Part shown: in pieces, positions 33,782-45,838 of the stretch
How positions within the stretch are numbered: position 1 is the first letter of the stretch
How the letters are laid out: every line of letters starts with the position of its first letter
NCBI RefSeq assembly: GCF_001625215.2
Contig: NC_030383.2
Span: forward strand, 3,174,779 to 3,238,778
Direction of reading: 5' to 3'
DNA length: 64,000 nt
DNA from: Daucus carota subsp. sativus
Taxonomy: Eukaryota; Streptophyta; Magnoliopsida; Apiales; Apiaceae
Notes under the pieces: generated by a model
Database searches by the model: none
What the model saw: the letters and a program-made list of their open reading frames with translations, nothing else
What the model was told of the DNA's origin: nothing
Program-made: the position numbers and the translations under genes

Positions 33782-35394
33782 TCACCAAGGTTGTTTGCGC
33801 AACATTGTGCTTGATCTTCTCCCTGTTCCAAACTGCATGCCTCGTGTAGAACTCGGACTACTTAGCCTCCTCTCTAATTCTGTGTCACTCATGACACCAT
33901 AAACATCTGCTTTAGGACTTGGGAACGATAGTCGTTTCTTCACATGACTCACATTTTCTCTCTCTGGCGTCAAAGGCCTCTGTCTTGGTGCACTTTCAGA
34001 CCTGATCCGAGCATTGGCTGATGCAGTGGCTGCCATGTAACTTGGCACTGAAGCTGAAACACCATTTTCATGTCTGAACATTCTGTGGTAGCTTGAGCCT
34101 AATGTTGGTGTTTGAGCCATTATACTATTCCTCCCTTCTTTTAGGCCGCGAGGACTGGCTGAATGGACCTGAAGACGTTTTGTTTTGCACGGACTTGGTG
34201 TCATAGGGAAGGGACTAGAGAGATTTCTGTCTCTTCTGTGCATGGGAGAACAAACAGAACCTGGGACTCGGTAAGAATAACACTGAGCAGTGTCGATTTC
34301 AACAGTTTTTATAGGATCTTTTTTATCACAAGATTTTCTGCTCATCTTTTCCCAATATTCTGACCAACCATAATTTTTTTCTTCTTTTTCCTGGCATAAA
34401 TTTTGGTCAAAACACGAAAACTAGGTACATAAGCACAAAGTGTTATAATCACATACTAATATATACTAGAGCTAGTACAAATTTTAACTCACTTGAGATT
34501 TCCTGTTTGCAACATGAATTTCCCTCAAGCTGATGGATACACCGAATGTAGATTCTTTGCTGCCTTCATAAGAAAGCCTCCTACGTTGATCACGAACTCT
34601 AGTTTGAACTCGAACAAGAGACTCAATGCATCGGAGTGTCATCTTTGCTCGTTTCCTGACATTATGTCCTCTGACTAAAGCCTGTAGTTTCACAATTCCT
34701 CTAAGCGCCCGCAGTGCTCTTCTTGCCTAAGAAAACCATAGTCATTTTATAATAAAAAATTAGAAAAATCAAAACCGCGTAAAATGCATCATTTCCAGTA
34801 CCCTACTAAAGCTATTTGGACACAAATACATCATTTACCAGATAGCCTCTGAATGCTGTTTGAATAACCACGGCTGCATTGCAATATTTTCTGGCAATTT
34901 CTGAAGAACTGGCAAATCTCACAACTTCCGCAGCTGCTTGAGCAGTCATAATTGCTGCCTGAGCAGCTGCTGTGGTTGCCACAGCCAATGCAATAGCGCG
35001 TCTGTGACTCAAATCATCAGCCTTCGGCCTCACATCATTCACAGCCAACTTCCGCGAACTGGCATTACTAGAACAACTATGATAACAAGTGGCAGCAGTC
35101 CCACTGTTTGCTGATTCACTGTGCTGAATTGTAGTTTCATAAATACATGGTTTGCTGAAAATCCACATCCGCTTTCCTCTTTTCTGCGGAAACAAACATG
35201 AGATAAGTCCATAACTAATAGTGTTCAACGTAATTAAATAAACAGTCTGAACGCGTGGTTATAATTACCTTCTCATCAGCTTCTTGTTCATGTTGTTCAC
35301 TCCTGCTTGATTTGGTGGATTTTGTAGGAGACCCGAAAGCCTTTTTTACGACGTTTAGCAATGAATGTCCTCCAGAGGTGTTATTCTTTCCCAT
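33782..35394 (-). CDS. IQ67-domain (IQD) calmodulin-binding protein
   Basis: Exons 35269-35394, 34839-35183, 34493-34726 and 33782-34390 join in phase to 437 aa. The start is MGKNNTSGG, since IQD proteins usually begin MGK. The IQ67 region spans the exon 2/3 junction (about 144-205): [13 protein letters not shown] then [20 protein letters not shown] and further IQ-like copies. The exon boundary within the first IQ motif is the hallmark of the family. The DUF4005 C-terminus contains [18 protein letters not shown] and VKKRLSFP, which suggests the IQD17-19 neighbourhood. IQDs bind calmodulin and microtubules and scaffold calcium signals at the cytoskeleton or membrane. A 3' fragment of this gene is duplicated at 27.6 kb. 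Confidence 0.9.
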
Positions 35395-37088
35395 AGCAAA
35401 GTTGCATATATCAGGTTTTGAGGCCAAAGCTGTCTGAGCACAAGGTCTTAAGCTTTAAACTCAGTAGCAACAATTATAAAGGATGCACTAACAAAAAGCA
35501 TTATGATCAGTGTCAGCTGGGACATCGAAACCTCAAAGACTGTGCTCTTATGTCTATTTGAGGAGGAATAGGAGCTGTCATGAGAATGCTGTGTCACTTA
35601 AAGTAGTAAAAATGAGTTGGTATGAGCAGCCATATTTCATTTAGTTGTCACACACTTGTGATGTAATATTCTTCTGCGTACCTGCAATCTGCAAAGGCAA
35701 ATTCTCGTAAACATAATCATATTTTCAGAATTGTCGATATGTAAATACTATCAGATTGCGTTTGGGACGTGTATTTCATTTCAAATTTTGGACTTCAAAT
35801 GACATGTCATTTCAAATTCTCAGTTTTATAATAGTATGCTAGCACCTAGCTCCGCCACTGGATTTAGGTACATCGCGATTATCATACTTTACTTCCGAGT
35901 GGGGCATACGGGAATGATTGATCTGAAATTCAACTGATAACAGTATGAATAATGACTGTTAGTAAAATGTGGATGGTCATTGTGCATGAGCTCCTTTAGC
36001 ATGTTAGCAGCCTTAGGCCTTGCTCCCGAGTTTCTTTAGGAGAGAAAGCAAGTGAAATCAAGTGTGCTTTCACTTTCATCCCATTTTTGGAGTGAAAGTT
36101 TTAGAGTGAAAGTATACTATATTTTCACTCACTTTCACTCGCTTTCCTCCCTTTAAAAAACTCGGGAGCACGAGTACGAGTGAAAGTTAGATAACTTTCC
36201 TTCCTCTTCACTTGCTTTCCTCCCTTTTTAAAACTCGGGAGCAAGGTGTTAGTAAAGAAGTGTTGAGCAGGGTCTTGAATTTAGTCTTTGGCTTTTTTCA
36301 TGTGTCAAAAGATCTGGTTTGCAACTTTGACAGCAGCACAGTTATAGTCTCTCTGATTTATTCTTTTGGCAAGTCTTTTGAGGCTGTTATTAATATTTTC
36401 AGTAAATATTTATTCATTTGTTTTGTGTGATTATTCACTTAACTAAATGCCCAACACTTCGTCTCGTGATGAAACTATTACGTGTAAGTATACAAAATGA
36501 ATATTTATGTTATATGCAATAAATTAAAACGGCCACAGGTGTCCAATGTATGACGGTGACATCTTGACAGATGAACGTAGATTAAATATAAAAAATTATG
36601 TTTATAAATAACTAAGATGAAAGTAAAATTTTGTGGGTTGCTGTCGGTAAAATCAACAATCTTTTTTATAATTTTTTCTAATATACTTTACAATTTTATA
36701 CATTTTAAAATCTATCAAAAACAAAAAATATATAATAAAGTTAACTACCTCAATATATATATTTTTTATCATAACTACATCAATCTATTTATACATTAAA
36801 TTAAATACCATCATTTTATTCACTTTTTCTTCTTTTTTTTATAATTTTGTACATAATCTTAACATATGTGTTCAGTCCATTTATAAATAAATGGAAAGAA
36901 CGAAAAAAATATTGTTTGCCATACCACATTCTGAATCTAATTCTACTATCCGAGATTTGAGAAATTAAATATCAATTTTTTATACATACAAATTAATTAT
37001 TCAAAGAATTCCGGAAAGAAACTGCATTATTATTAAATAACTAACGAGAAAATAGTGCCAAAACATGGGACTTGTTGAGGGCATTCAC
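35395..37088. other. IQD upstream region and spacer
   Basis: It probably holds IQD 5'UTR sequence: an acceptor-like CAG lies shortly upstream of the start. The MITE at 36016-36248 is also here. The frames at 36212-36430 and 36617-36799 are not supported as genes. Confidence 0.45.
36016..36248. mobile_element. Tourist-like MITE with CCTTGCTCCCGAGTTT ends
   Basis: Inverted repeats of ~45 bp: left CCTTGCTCCCGAGTTTCTTT, right reversed CCTTGCTCCCGAGTTTTAAA, both reaching AGAAAGCAAGTGAA or a close variant. They are flanked by TTA at 36013-36015 and 36249-36251. 233 bp. Confidence 0.8.
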
Positions 37089-37280
37089 GATCTTTCCAGA
37101 ACGAAGCTGGATAAAGTATAAACCAATAAACAGTCCCAAAACGACGCCGTTAAGGTGCGGAAGTTGACAAGATTCACTTCACTATGTCCATCACAACAGG
37201 ATCCAGAGTCTTCAAGACTCATCCTCAACCTTCTTGACTCTCTCTAGTCTTCTCTACAAATTTTACATGTGTATCTATAT
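37089..37280 (+). promoter_or_regulatory. HSP21 promoter: heat-shock element and TATA box
   Basis: GATCTTTCCAGAA (37089-37101) fits a three-part heat-shock element (GAnnnTTCnnGAA type, first unit imperfect). A second weak TTCnnGA lies near 37211-37217. CTATATAAA at about 37274-37282 is a well-placed TATA box about 120 bp before the ATG. Confidence 0.6.
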
Positions 37281-37397
37281 AAACCCTAACACCATTTTTC
37301 ATCATCAAAAAAACTCAAAGTGCTAAACAATCACACTACACAATCAACATCCAAAATTTTATTGACTAGTAACAAGTTTAAAGAAGAAACAGAGTAA

Positions 37398-38411
37398 ATG
37401 GCTTCAAAGGCAATCCTGGGCTGCATGGCTTCTCCTTTGCTTTCTTCGCATTCTTCTTCTAAAACTTCTCCGAAAAGCTCTGTTTTCTTTCCGAAACCTT
37501 CTAGCTTCGTTCACAATGTGAAGCTAAGGCCTCGAAAAACTAGGGTTCAAGCTGCTCAAGATGGAGGAGATGGTAAAGAGAGTGCGGTAGAAGTTCACCG
37601 TACTTCCAGTCCACAGAACAATAACGAGGTAACTTCCGTTCAACAACGATCACGGCCTTTGGCACCCAGTATCTCGCCTTTCGGTAAGTACTAAGTACCA
37701 AGAACGTGATGTTTTATTGCTCTGATATCATGTTAAGTGGCTAGATACTAAGCAATGACGTGACACGTTTAATTGCTCTGATATCATGTTAAGTTACTAC
37801 ATGTTTAGTTGCAAAATGTTGGGTGCATTTTTGTTTAATCTAATTTTACATTTTATTGCTCTGATATCATGTTAAGTTATTAAATTTTAAGTTAAAATTA
37901 CTATGTTTTATTGTTCTGATATCATGTTAAGTTACGGAAGTTCATGCATATGTTCTTATTGTTTGATGTGATTATAGGTTTATTGGATCCGCTTTCTCCA
38001 ATGAGGACAATGAGACAAATGATGGACACCATGGACCGGATGTTCGAGGATGCATTTTCGACATCTCTGATGCCCGGGACAATGGACGTGCGGTCTCCCT
38101 GGGACATTCAACAGACCGAAAACGAAATTCGAATGAGGTTCGACATGCCTGGCCTTTCTAAAGAAGACGTGAATGTCACAATTGAGGATGATGATGTCCT
38201 TGTTATCAAAGGGAATTACAAGAAAGAAGAGAGTGGCGACGGAGATGGATCCTGGCGGAACCAGAGTTATAGTAGCTACAATTCGCGGCTTCAGCTGCCT
38301 CAGGACTGCGAGAAAGACAAGATCAAAGCAGAGCTCAACAATGGGGTGCTTCTCATTACAATCCCCAAGGCTAAAGTTGAACGCAAAGTGGTTAATGTTA
38401 ACATCGAGTGA
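37398..38411 (+). CDS. HSP21: Chloroplast small heat shock protein (HSP21)
   Basis: Exons 37398-37683 and 37978-38411 join in phase (G/GT = Gly) to 239 aa, near the usual length for this family. A Ser/Lys-rich transit peptide ([17 protein letters not shown]...) comes first. The Met-rich amphipathic helix follows ([19 protein letters not shown]), the signature of plastid small HSPs. Next is an alpha-crystallin domain (RSPWDI to the end) with GVLLITIPK as its conserved GVLTVTVPK-like motif. It is an ATP-independent chaperone that protects plastid proteins, including photosystem II and the transcription machinery, on heat stress. Regulation by heat-shock factors is supported by the upstream element. 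Confidence 0.94.
37716..37932 (+). repeat. Four copies of a 23-bp repeat filling the HSP21 intron
   Basis: ATTG(C/T)TCTGATATCATGTTA + AGT occurs at 37716-37738, 37772-37794, 37855-37877 and 37910-37932. The core GCTCTGATATCA is one base from the complement of the initiator-tRNA-Met primer binding site of Copia elements (TGGTATCAGAGC). Confidence 0.8.
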
Positions 38412-38754
38412 TTTGTGATGCTTGTGAAAACATGAGGCTTAATTATCTGTCTGTATATTTTGGTCTTTTTTTTTTGTCTCCGTAATCTTGAATAAATACT
38501 TTATGATGAGGCTTGTAAAAATTATCATGTGAAATGTTGGGTTTTCCCCTATCCATTGTTCCGAGTTTTTCTTACAAGGTGTGGGACGGATATAGTAAGA
38601 GTCACTTCTATATCCGTCTCTGGGACGGATATAGCCGTCTCTGATCACTTCCAAACTTATGCTGCAAATATCATTTCCCTATGTACATATATATTGCTTG
38701 ATCAAAATATTACACATCTTCTTTTCAGCTATAAGTCTAAATGTGATAGTATAA

Positions 38755-39279
38755 CTAGCTGGTTATTACAGAACTTAAGCTACCTGTCTCGTGTTCTTCT
38801 GGTATCGATTCCAGCTTCGGCTTCCAAATTCTAGAATCATCTTCGTCATCGTCGTCGTAATCATCACATGTTTTACTCCGAAGCACGGAGATGATATCAA
38901 CAGCCAACACTTCTTGCGAGAGCAAATCCTGCAGTTGTTTCTTCGTTATAACAACTTTAATCCTCTTGACACCGCTATCTTTTTCGACAAATCGAGGTTC
39001 TTCAACAGTTTCTAACGTCTCAACGGAAGGAATAAGATGGTATTTATTTCCCAATTCTAACCAGAAGTCCGGAGGAAGATGCAGGGGAGTTTTCTCCGCC
39101 AGAGCAATATTGAAACCTGAGAAGTTTGTCAGCACGTCTTTTACGAGTACCGGTGTCGAAAACTCGAGGATCTCTCCGTCACTTTTTAGAAGCTGCACTA
39201 TATTTGCATTCTTGCTTGTTTCAACTGCTGCGAGACAAGAAACTCTGTTGTGTCCGCACACAAGTAAGCAATTTCCCAT
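38755..39279 (-). CDS. PADRE-domain protein (DUF4228)
   Basis: A single exon of 174 aa from MGNCLLVCGHNRVSC. Gly2 with nearby Cys4 and Cys8 suggests N-myristoylation plus palmitoylation and membrane attachment. The DUF4228/PADRE pattern is clear: AAVETSKNANIVQLLKSDGE, a PVLVKDVLTNF stretch, and HLPPDFWLELGNKYHLIP. An acidic Asp/Glu run (DDYDDDDEDD) lies near the C-terminus. Family members are often induced by pathogens or abiotic stress; their biochemical role is not settled. The start at 39279 was chosen over upstream frames because the MGNC start is the family norm. Confidence 0.88.
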   Translation of the reverse strand: MGNCLLVCGHNRVSCLAAVETSKNANIVQLLKSDGEILEFSTPVLVKDVLTNFSGFNIALAEKTPLHLPPDFWLELGNKYHLIPSVETLETVEEPRFVEKDSGVKRIKVVITKKQLQDLLSQEVLAVDIISVLRSKTCDDYDDDDEDDSRIWKPKLESIPEEHETGSLSSVITS

Positions 39280-40484
39280 GATATGCAATGCAAATATTAT
39301 AGCTTCTTTAAGAAATATAGATCGAAATGTACAAAAAATGTAGATGGAGGAGTATAATATAGTGTAAGAAGAGGAAACTGTGTGCAAGTGATTAGTCGAG
39401 TAGCTGGGAAGGGAAGTAGTTATATATAAGTATCCCACAGTGACGGAAACCTGGAGGCCGGTCTAGACTATTATTCCGTGTTATATTCGAAAATCAATAA
39501 ATTTTTAATTTTCAAATCATGATTTTGAGATTTTGAGTTTTTGAAAATTATATATAAATTATTTTAAACTCTGATTAACTTCTTCTTTTTTGTCAAAACT
39601 CTGATTAACTTTTAACTAGTGAAAGATTTCGATTGATATCTTAAATATTTTGAAATCTTGATTTCGTCACTCGCCGATGCAGGCTTACTAAGCATATGTT
39701 GAAATTGTTTAGGCTATTATGGGGCGGTTTTGTAATGTAGCAAGACTGCAAGAGAATGTTTGAAAAGTATCTTTCGGTTGGGAATGAAAAAGAAAGGGGG
39801 GAGATGTAACAACTAATACTAATAAAGAAGATGTAAAAGAGGAAGGCAGTGAAGATTTTTGTGTAATTATTGTCAACACGCATGCAAAGAAGGGTGGCTC
39901 AGTGGAAGGTTGCGCATTGGCATTGCTCATCTTTCAAGTTGTTTCTTGTGTGTTATTGTAAATTTAGTATACGATCATGGCTTGTGTGTTATCTTTCAAC
40001 ATTCAAAGTACTCTGCCCATGCCCTTTCACTAGCTTCTTTTTTATTTGCCCATCGATTCAATCATCTACTAATTTCCCTTAGAATATGAGTCAATTTTCA
40101 AATTTATCAGTGTCATGATCTTGCAACGATGATAGAATAATTGAGGATTAATGAACTGATTCATGAAAAGAATAATAGGTTATATTTTCTGTCCCAAAAA
40201 AAAGGCGGGGTAAAATTTAAAATCAAAATTTAGCTAATTTTGTCTATTAATTAATAATGATTACTAGATACAAAAATCATCAAAAACATGTCACTAAAAA
40301 ATATTCTAGATTTAATAGTAAATATTGAATTTAAATTGCTAAAATTATATATAATTTATAGTCAAACTTGAATTTGTTTGATTTTAAAATTTTATATACC
40401 AATAATAATATCATGAAAGAGGGGGTATTATAATAAATGTGACATGAAACACCAATGTCAAATAAGTTTTAAAAAGATCAGAAA
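39280..40484. other. PADRE upstream region and AT-rich spacer
   Basis: It probably contains the PADRE promoter; a TATATATAA motif lies near 39420. The frames at 39641-39930 and 39859-40089 show no family resemblance. No gene. Confidence 0.5.
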
Positions 40485-41537
40485 TCAATATACTTATATA
40501 AAGGAGAAGCGAAGGGCGTGCAGGTGGCGCCTCTCACATCGCTCCGTTCTATATTTTTAATTTTCTGAAATTTTTGGATAAAAAATATCAAAAATTAGAA
40601 CTACCTTTTTTAGTTTCGGGTATATTGGAAACAAGTTTCAGAATCTGATTTTGTTTTAGATTATTTATGGAATATAGTAGCTTGAAAGTTTTAATTTGAT
40701 TTTGTTTCCGATTATTTAATTATGGGAAAGAGTAGCACACAAGTCTTTCTGCACCTATAAATACTCCTATAGATTGCAGGGTTTTGGATCATCTAAACAC
40801 AACCTTCTCTTTTATTACCACAACCCTACCTCTCTCAAAGGTAGTTATAGACCGTTATGTGGGAGTCGACAAATCCAAACATGGGAAAAGAATATAGTCT
40901 TGACATGATATTGATGGATGATATCAATAAATTAACTATTAGTGATGTATGTCTGTTGGTTATTTTTTTATAATATTTGTTTTGTTCGTCGGATATTTTT
41001 GTTTTTGTTAATTTTTATATGAATTACTTTGTATACAGGAAAAAATTATTCATGCATAATTTGTTTGCTCCGTTGAAGCAACTTTTAAGTGAAGACTGTT
41101 TATACAGTATTAAAAAATAAAAATTGTTACAAGTAAGGGTAGTTATAGACGCTATTTCACGGATTTAAGTTAGATGTTTTTGTGCTCAATCAATCCAAAA
41201 AAATTGGAGGAAGGTGACAATGTAAGAAAATGATTACTTTAAAAAAAAACACAAATAAAATTAAGATTCACCGTGCTTTAAATTGTTAATACGTGTATAA
41301 ATTTATTTTCAATTTTTCACCATGAATTATATTGCAATTTTGCAATTTTATATATTAGTATTGATATTACATCAAGATTTTTATAATATAAAATTTATTT
41401 TATCCTACAAATATTAATTTTGAAACATTAATATATATTTTATGGACAACCATAAAATTATTTTATTTTATAAATATTAATATTAAATCATTAATGTAAT
41501 TTTTATAGACCGCCGCAACGCGCGGCTTCTCAACTAG
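40485..41537 (+). mobile_element. Non-autonomous Helitron
   Basis: The 5' end is A/TCAATATACTTATATAAAG. The 3' end has a GC-rich hairpin (CCGCCGCAACGCGCGG, about 41510-41525), ten bases or so, then CTAG followed by T. This gives insertion between A and T with no target duplication, the Helitron pattern. 1053 bp, with no Rep/helicase frame. Confidence 0.72.
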
Positions 41538-42278
41538 TTATTTTAAGTTCAAGTTACAAGATATTTATTTGTGTAATGGTTAAAAACCGTCTTATAGCTA
41601 AAATTAACTTAGAATCAGCTGATATTTTTTGAATAAATTAATTTATTTTTATTATATTTTATAATAAAAAGTAATATCATCATTTCAGTAGATAACCTAT
41701 CATGTTTACCTTTTTATTATATTTTCAATAACACATAAATTAATTATAATGTAAAATTATTTAAGTGGGCAATTTTTTTTTGAAATTTGTCATTTTAAGT
41801 TTTAAATTTGCAGGCAGGAATAATATCAGCAATGTCATCATCAACCTTTTTTTTTTATCAATGTCATCATCAACCTTAATCTATAAGTTGACGTTGTTGA
41901 TACCACAATTGCATTATTTTTCATCAACTTGTAATTTAAATTATTAAAGATAAGCATCATGCATGTTTTCCAATATCGCCATTGATAGTGTACAATAGTG
42001 ATGGGATTTTAACAGTGGAAGCATTCGGCATGCTTGCCACTGCCTATCATTCATCTCGAAGAAGTTAGAATATAATAATTTCAAATTTGGTAGTTACCCA
42101 GCCATTTTCGAATTTGTTAAATATATAATTAATTTTAAAAAAATCTGTAGCAATTTGTTAAGTGCTGTTTTCCCCAGCAGAGTTGTAGTGTGTAGATTTT
42201 TATTGATTTAAAGTTACAATAATTTAAGCATGTTTATTTAATTAAGATAGTAATTTTGTAGTTCGGAAGAAAAAGTAA

Positions 42279-42702
42279 GACATCTCCAACCATACAAACC
42301 CCTTAGCTAAAAGTGAGTTGGCATTCCAAATATAAAAAATCTAGCCAACCTGTTGAAAAAATCATACTCCAACCACGTGAACCTGTTGTCTATAATTTAG
42401 CCACCCTCCTATGGATGACTATATTTGTCGAACCTCTACAGGTTTGTAAGAAATCTGTAGGATGATTGCACATCATTTATTACCATATTAAAAAATCTGT
42501 AGGATGATTGCACATCATTTATTACCATATTAAACTGATATATTCTATTTTAACAAACTAAAATATTAATAACATTCTATTTTTAAATTATAACCAACCA
42601 ATATAGCCAATACTACAATGTCTTACAGGTTCAACAAATTTTACATAATGTCTTACAGTTCACTTTAGCCAATGATTATAGCCAACACCATCGGAAATGC
42701 TC
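42279..42702. mobile_element. Tourist/PIF-Harbinger MITE C
   Basis: Ends GACATCTCCAACC and GGAAATGCTC are imperfect repeats flanked by TAA at 42276-42278 and 42703-42705. It is the same family as MITE B, inserted in the other orientation. It has an internal 40-bp tandem duplication (AAATCTGTAGGATGATTGCA...) at about 42451-42530. Confidence 0.82.
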
Positions 42703-43095
42703 TAAGGTACGAGAAAATTAGGTTTTTCTTTGGTAAAAAATTACAATTGAAAAATTAATGTTCAATCTAGGAATACTGAAAAAAAAAAGGTGGAGAGTGA
42801 TATTTTGCTGAGGTGCATTTGACATAATACACAGGAGGTTATGTGTATGTGATGAAAGCAATTGATTTCCACTCAATTTTTGGTTAGGTTGAAAATATCA
42901 CAAATCTCTTCAATTCGATTTATTCTTCAAATAATTGAGGATTCGGAAGATTAGAGAGTATCCAAAACTCGTTTCGAAAAACTAATTATATATTTTAATC
43001 ATATTTTTACCAATTCTGATTATCTGATGAAATTTTATTTCAGATTACTATGATATAGATATAATTATCTAAATTATAAAATATAGGGAAATTCT

Positions 43096-43228
43096 TGATG
43101 GTACACTCATAGAATTGGCTTTTCTCAATGGTACCATCGCATTTTTGATTTCTACCGGTGGTACCCTCGTACTTTTAATTTACTTTCTATGGTACACTCG
43201 TGTACTTTTGATCTACTCTCTATTGATT
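43096..43228. repeat. Short tandem repeat with TGGTACxCTCGT units
   Basis: Four degenerate units of about 31-34 bp, each opening TGGTAC and continuing to TTTTGAT-like T-rich sequence. Confidence 0.65.
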
Positions 43229-45838
43229 TCAAACTGTAAAACAAATTATATATTTTAAATCCTTGCGAAAAGTTACATAAAATAGACCCTTAAATCATGT
43301 AAAACAGAGTCAAAATGAGTGAGATATTAATGACAAAGTTTGGTTGTGAAGTTTGGTTGTCAAAATGAGTGAGATATCACTTTTGACTTGGGCATGTAAC
43401 TTTAGGTAGGTTGACCGGATAGTAAAAATTATTATTTTTAAATGATTTTTCTTGTGAATTAAAATTTTGATTATATATTTTTATTCAGAAAAAAAAATTC
43501 AATAATATTTTAAACTAGCCGGTCAGAACACTTAAAAATGTGTGCTTAAAAGTCAAACGTCATATATTAAAAAATAGAAGGAGTATCTGTTCTGTTCTGT
43601 TGATACTGGTACATCAACTAATTTGCACTCTTTCCTTGTGCATGTTTGTGTCATTGTGTGCGCGATTCACTTTGATTTGTTTGGTTTAAAGTGCAGCAAG
43701 TAGGACATGTTGATGTTGGGACATCCCCATTAAGGAAGGATGTCTTGATCACATAGGCTAATGACTGAGACCAAGATTTTGTATTTCCACTAAAGTTGCA
43801 ACTCGATCTTGTTTCTTACAGCTTCACTTTATATCCATTACTCCAACTAAGAGATTCATGTCTGAATCTATCTGTTATCAAAAGCTGAAATGCTAATTGC
43901 CTAGGTACTTCACTCAGTGCTGGTTCCGGATGTCTCAATGGTGTCAATGTTGTACTTCAAAGGAGATTAGCAAGGTCCAGTTATCTGAATACTTCAATTT
44001 CAGTTGTTTCAGGCCTGTTATTATCCAAGTTTAGTAAACTTAATTGCTCTAGATTTTCATTTAGTTTTAGTATTTAATTGATTTAGTTATAATTATTAGT
44101 TATTTAAATATCAATTTTATCCATTCTGCTACCGAAACAAATCGATAGTGATCGACAGTGTTACAGAAATCGGGAATCGGACTTAATCGATTGCGCCACC
44201 GATTTAGGATTAATCGAAAATCGGAGATTAATTGGAATTGGAATGAAAATTGAATGTATTTTAATATTAAAATATTATTTAATATTTAGTTATTATTATA
44301 TTAGTTATTTATTAACAAATATATATTAATTATATCATAAATTTAATAATTGGTCATATTTAAGGCATATAGTATTTTCATTTTAATAAATTATTATATA
44401 TATTTGATTGAGAAAATTTAATAAGGATTAATCAAATTTTAAAAATCGAATCGGTCTGCCATGAATTAATTGGGGATTAATCAGTTAAATTGGGAATTTC
44501 TAAAACACCGATGATCAGATAGAAATTTATAGATTCTGGACTTCTATGGATTTTACTATGCCATAATATTTTGCTCTTAAAATTGGAAAGACAATGTCTC
44601 TACGTTCTTCTCGTAAATTTTGGTTTATGTATAGTTCGTCGTGATTGTCAATTTTTAGGTTAGATCCACGTGAATAGAATGTACTGATAATGAAATGAAT
44701 TTTGTATCTTAACATGTTGATTGATGATAAAAAAATGTTTATTATTTTTATTATTTCAATCATTCGATTTGTATTTCGAAAGAATACTCATTAGATTTCT
44801 ACATTATGTTTCTTTACGATTTTTATCGCAAGTAATCTAAACTTATTCATATTTAATTATTATTATATCATATTTTCTTCATTCTCTATAGACCCTCTAT
44901 ATAATTTTTCATTTCATTCTCCTCTTCTTCTATTTCATCCAAATGAACACAACTTTATATCTTTATGAATCACATCCATCTGAATGGTTAAGTTGACTGA
45001 TAATAAATAAAGGTCAGGTGATTATGATCAATTGATTCTACCTTGTTTTGATAATAAGATGTGATTGGGAATGTCATCATCAACCTTAATCTTAACTTTT
45101 GTTTAGCATGATTTTTTATTTGTTTTTAACTTGTGAATTGTGATTATTAAAGTAAGTATTATAATTACTATCCAGTATCGTCATCAATAGTACAGAATGA
45201 TTACAGGAATTTAACAGCAGAAGGTTTGCCACTGCGTCATCACGGTGTCTGAACAGAGATCGGACTCTAGACCGTATCGGAAAGACCTAAATTCACAATT
45301 CAATCTATCTTTTATAGATATGAGTCCGGTTCCCAACAATCATTTGTTGGGATGTTTTAACAATATAATATTTTTCTGTATTTTTATGTTCTTCGATAAT
45401 ATCTAATCATTACAATTATAATATTATTTTAACACGTCCAACGTTTTTTAACAATATTAAAATTGCGTCAAAAAAATCAAAAGAAAAGATAATGGCCAGA
45501 CGGGGTGAGAAGTAATATTGTCATGGTACGGTTGTCACGTATTAAAATGTGTGCAGTGACCCCGTCTCTCAATATATAATGCTCACGATTAAGAATGAAT
45601 GATTGTCCTTCTCCGATCCTTACTCTCAAACCTAAGAGCGAACAGCTAATGCGTTCGGGGTTCATAGTTTAAATTCAGATCATGCGTATGACATGAAAGC
45701 AATAAGGACTTTGAGCCAGGCAATTGATTTCCACTAAATATTTTTCAAAGCATTATGCATAAATCTTTTGTTTATAATTATAACCATTCAGCCCTCGCAT
45801 TTCATTGTTATCAAACGCGAATCAGAGTTGAAGCAGAA

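Larger units (their letters stand above)
41538..45838. other. Gene-poor AT-rich spacer
   Basis: It contains MITE C and a tandem GGTAC-repeat. There is a diverged copy of the GRP upstream region (41860-42040 and 42852-42890, compare 45072-45235 and 45692-45745). A lone Stowaway-type end (GAAGGAGTA) lies near 43580. A stretch at about 44130-44515 has mirrored AATCGG/GATTAATC motifs. No gene supported. Confidence 0.5.

Noticed and set aside
38891-39343. 150-codon plus-strand frame
   Set aside because: Antisense shadow of the PADRE gene.
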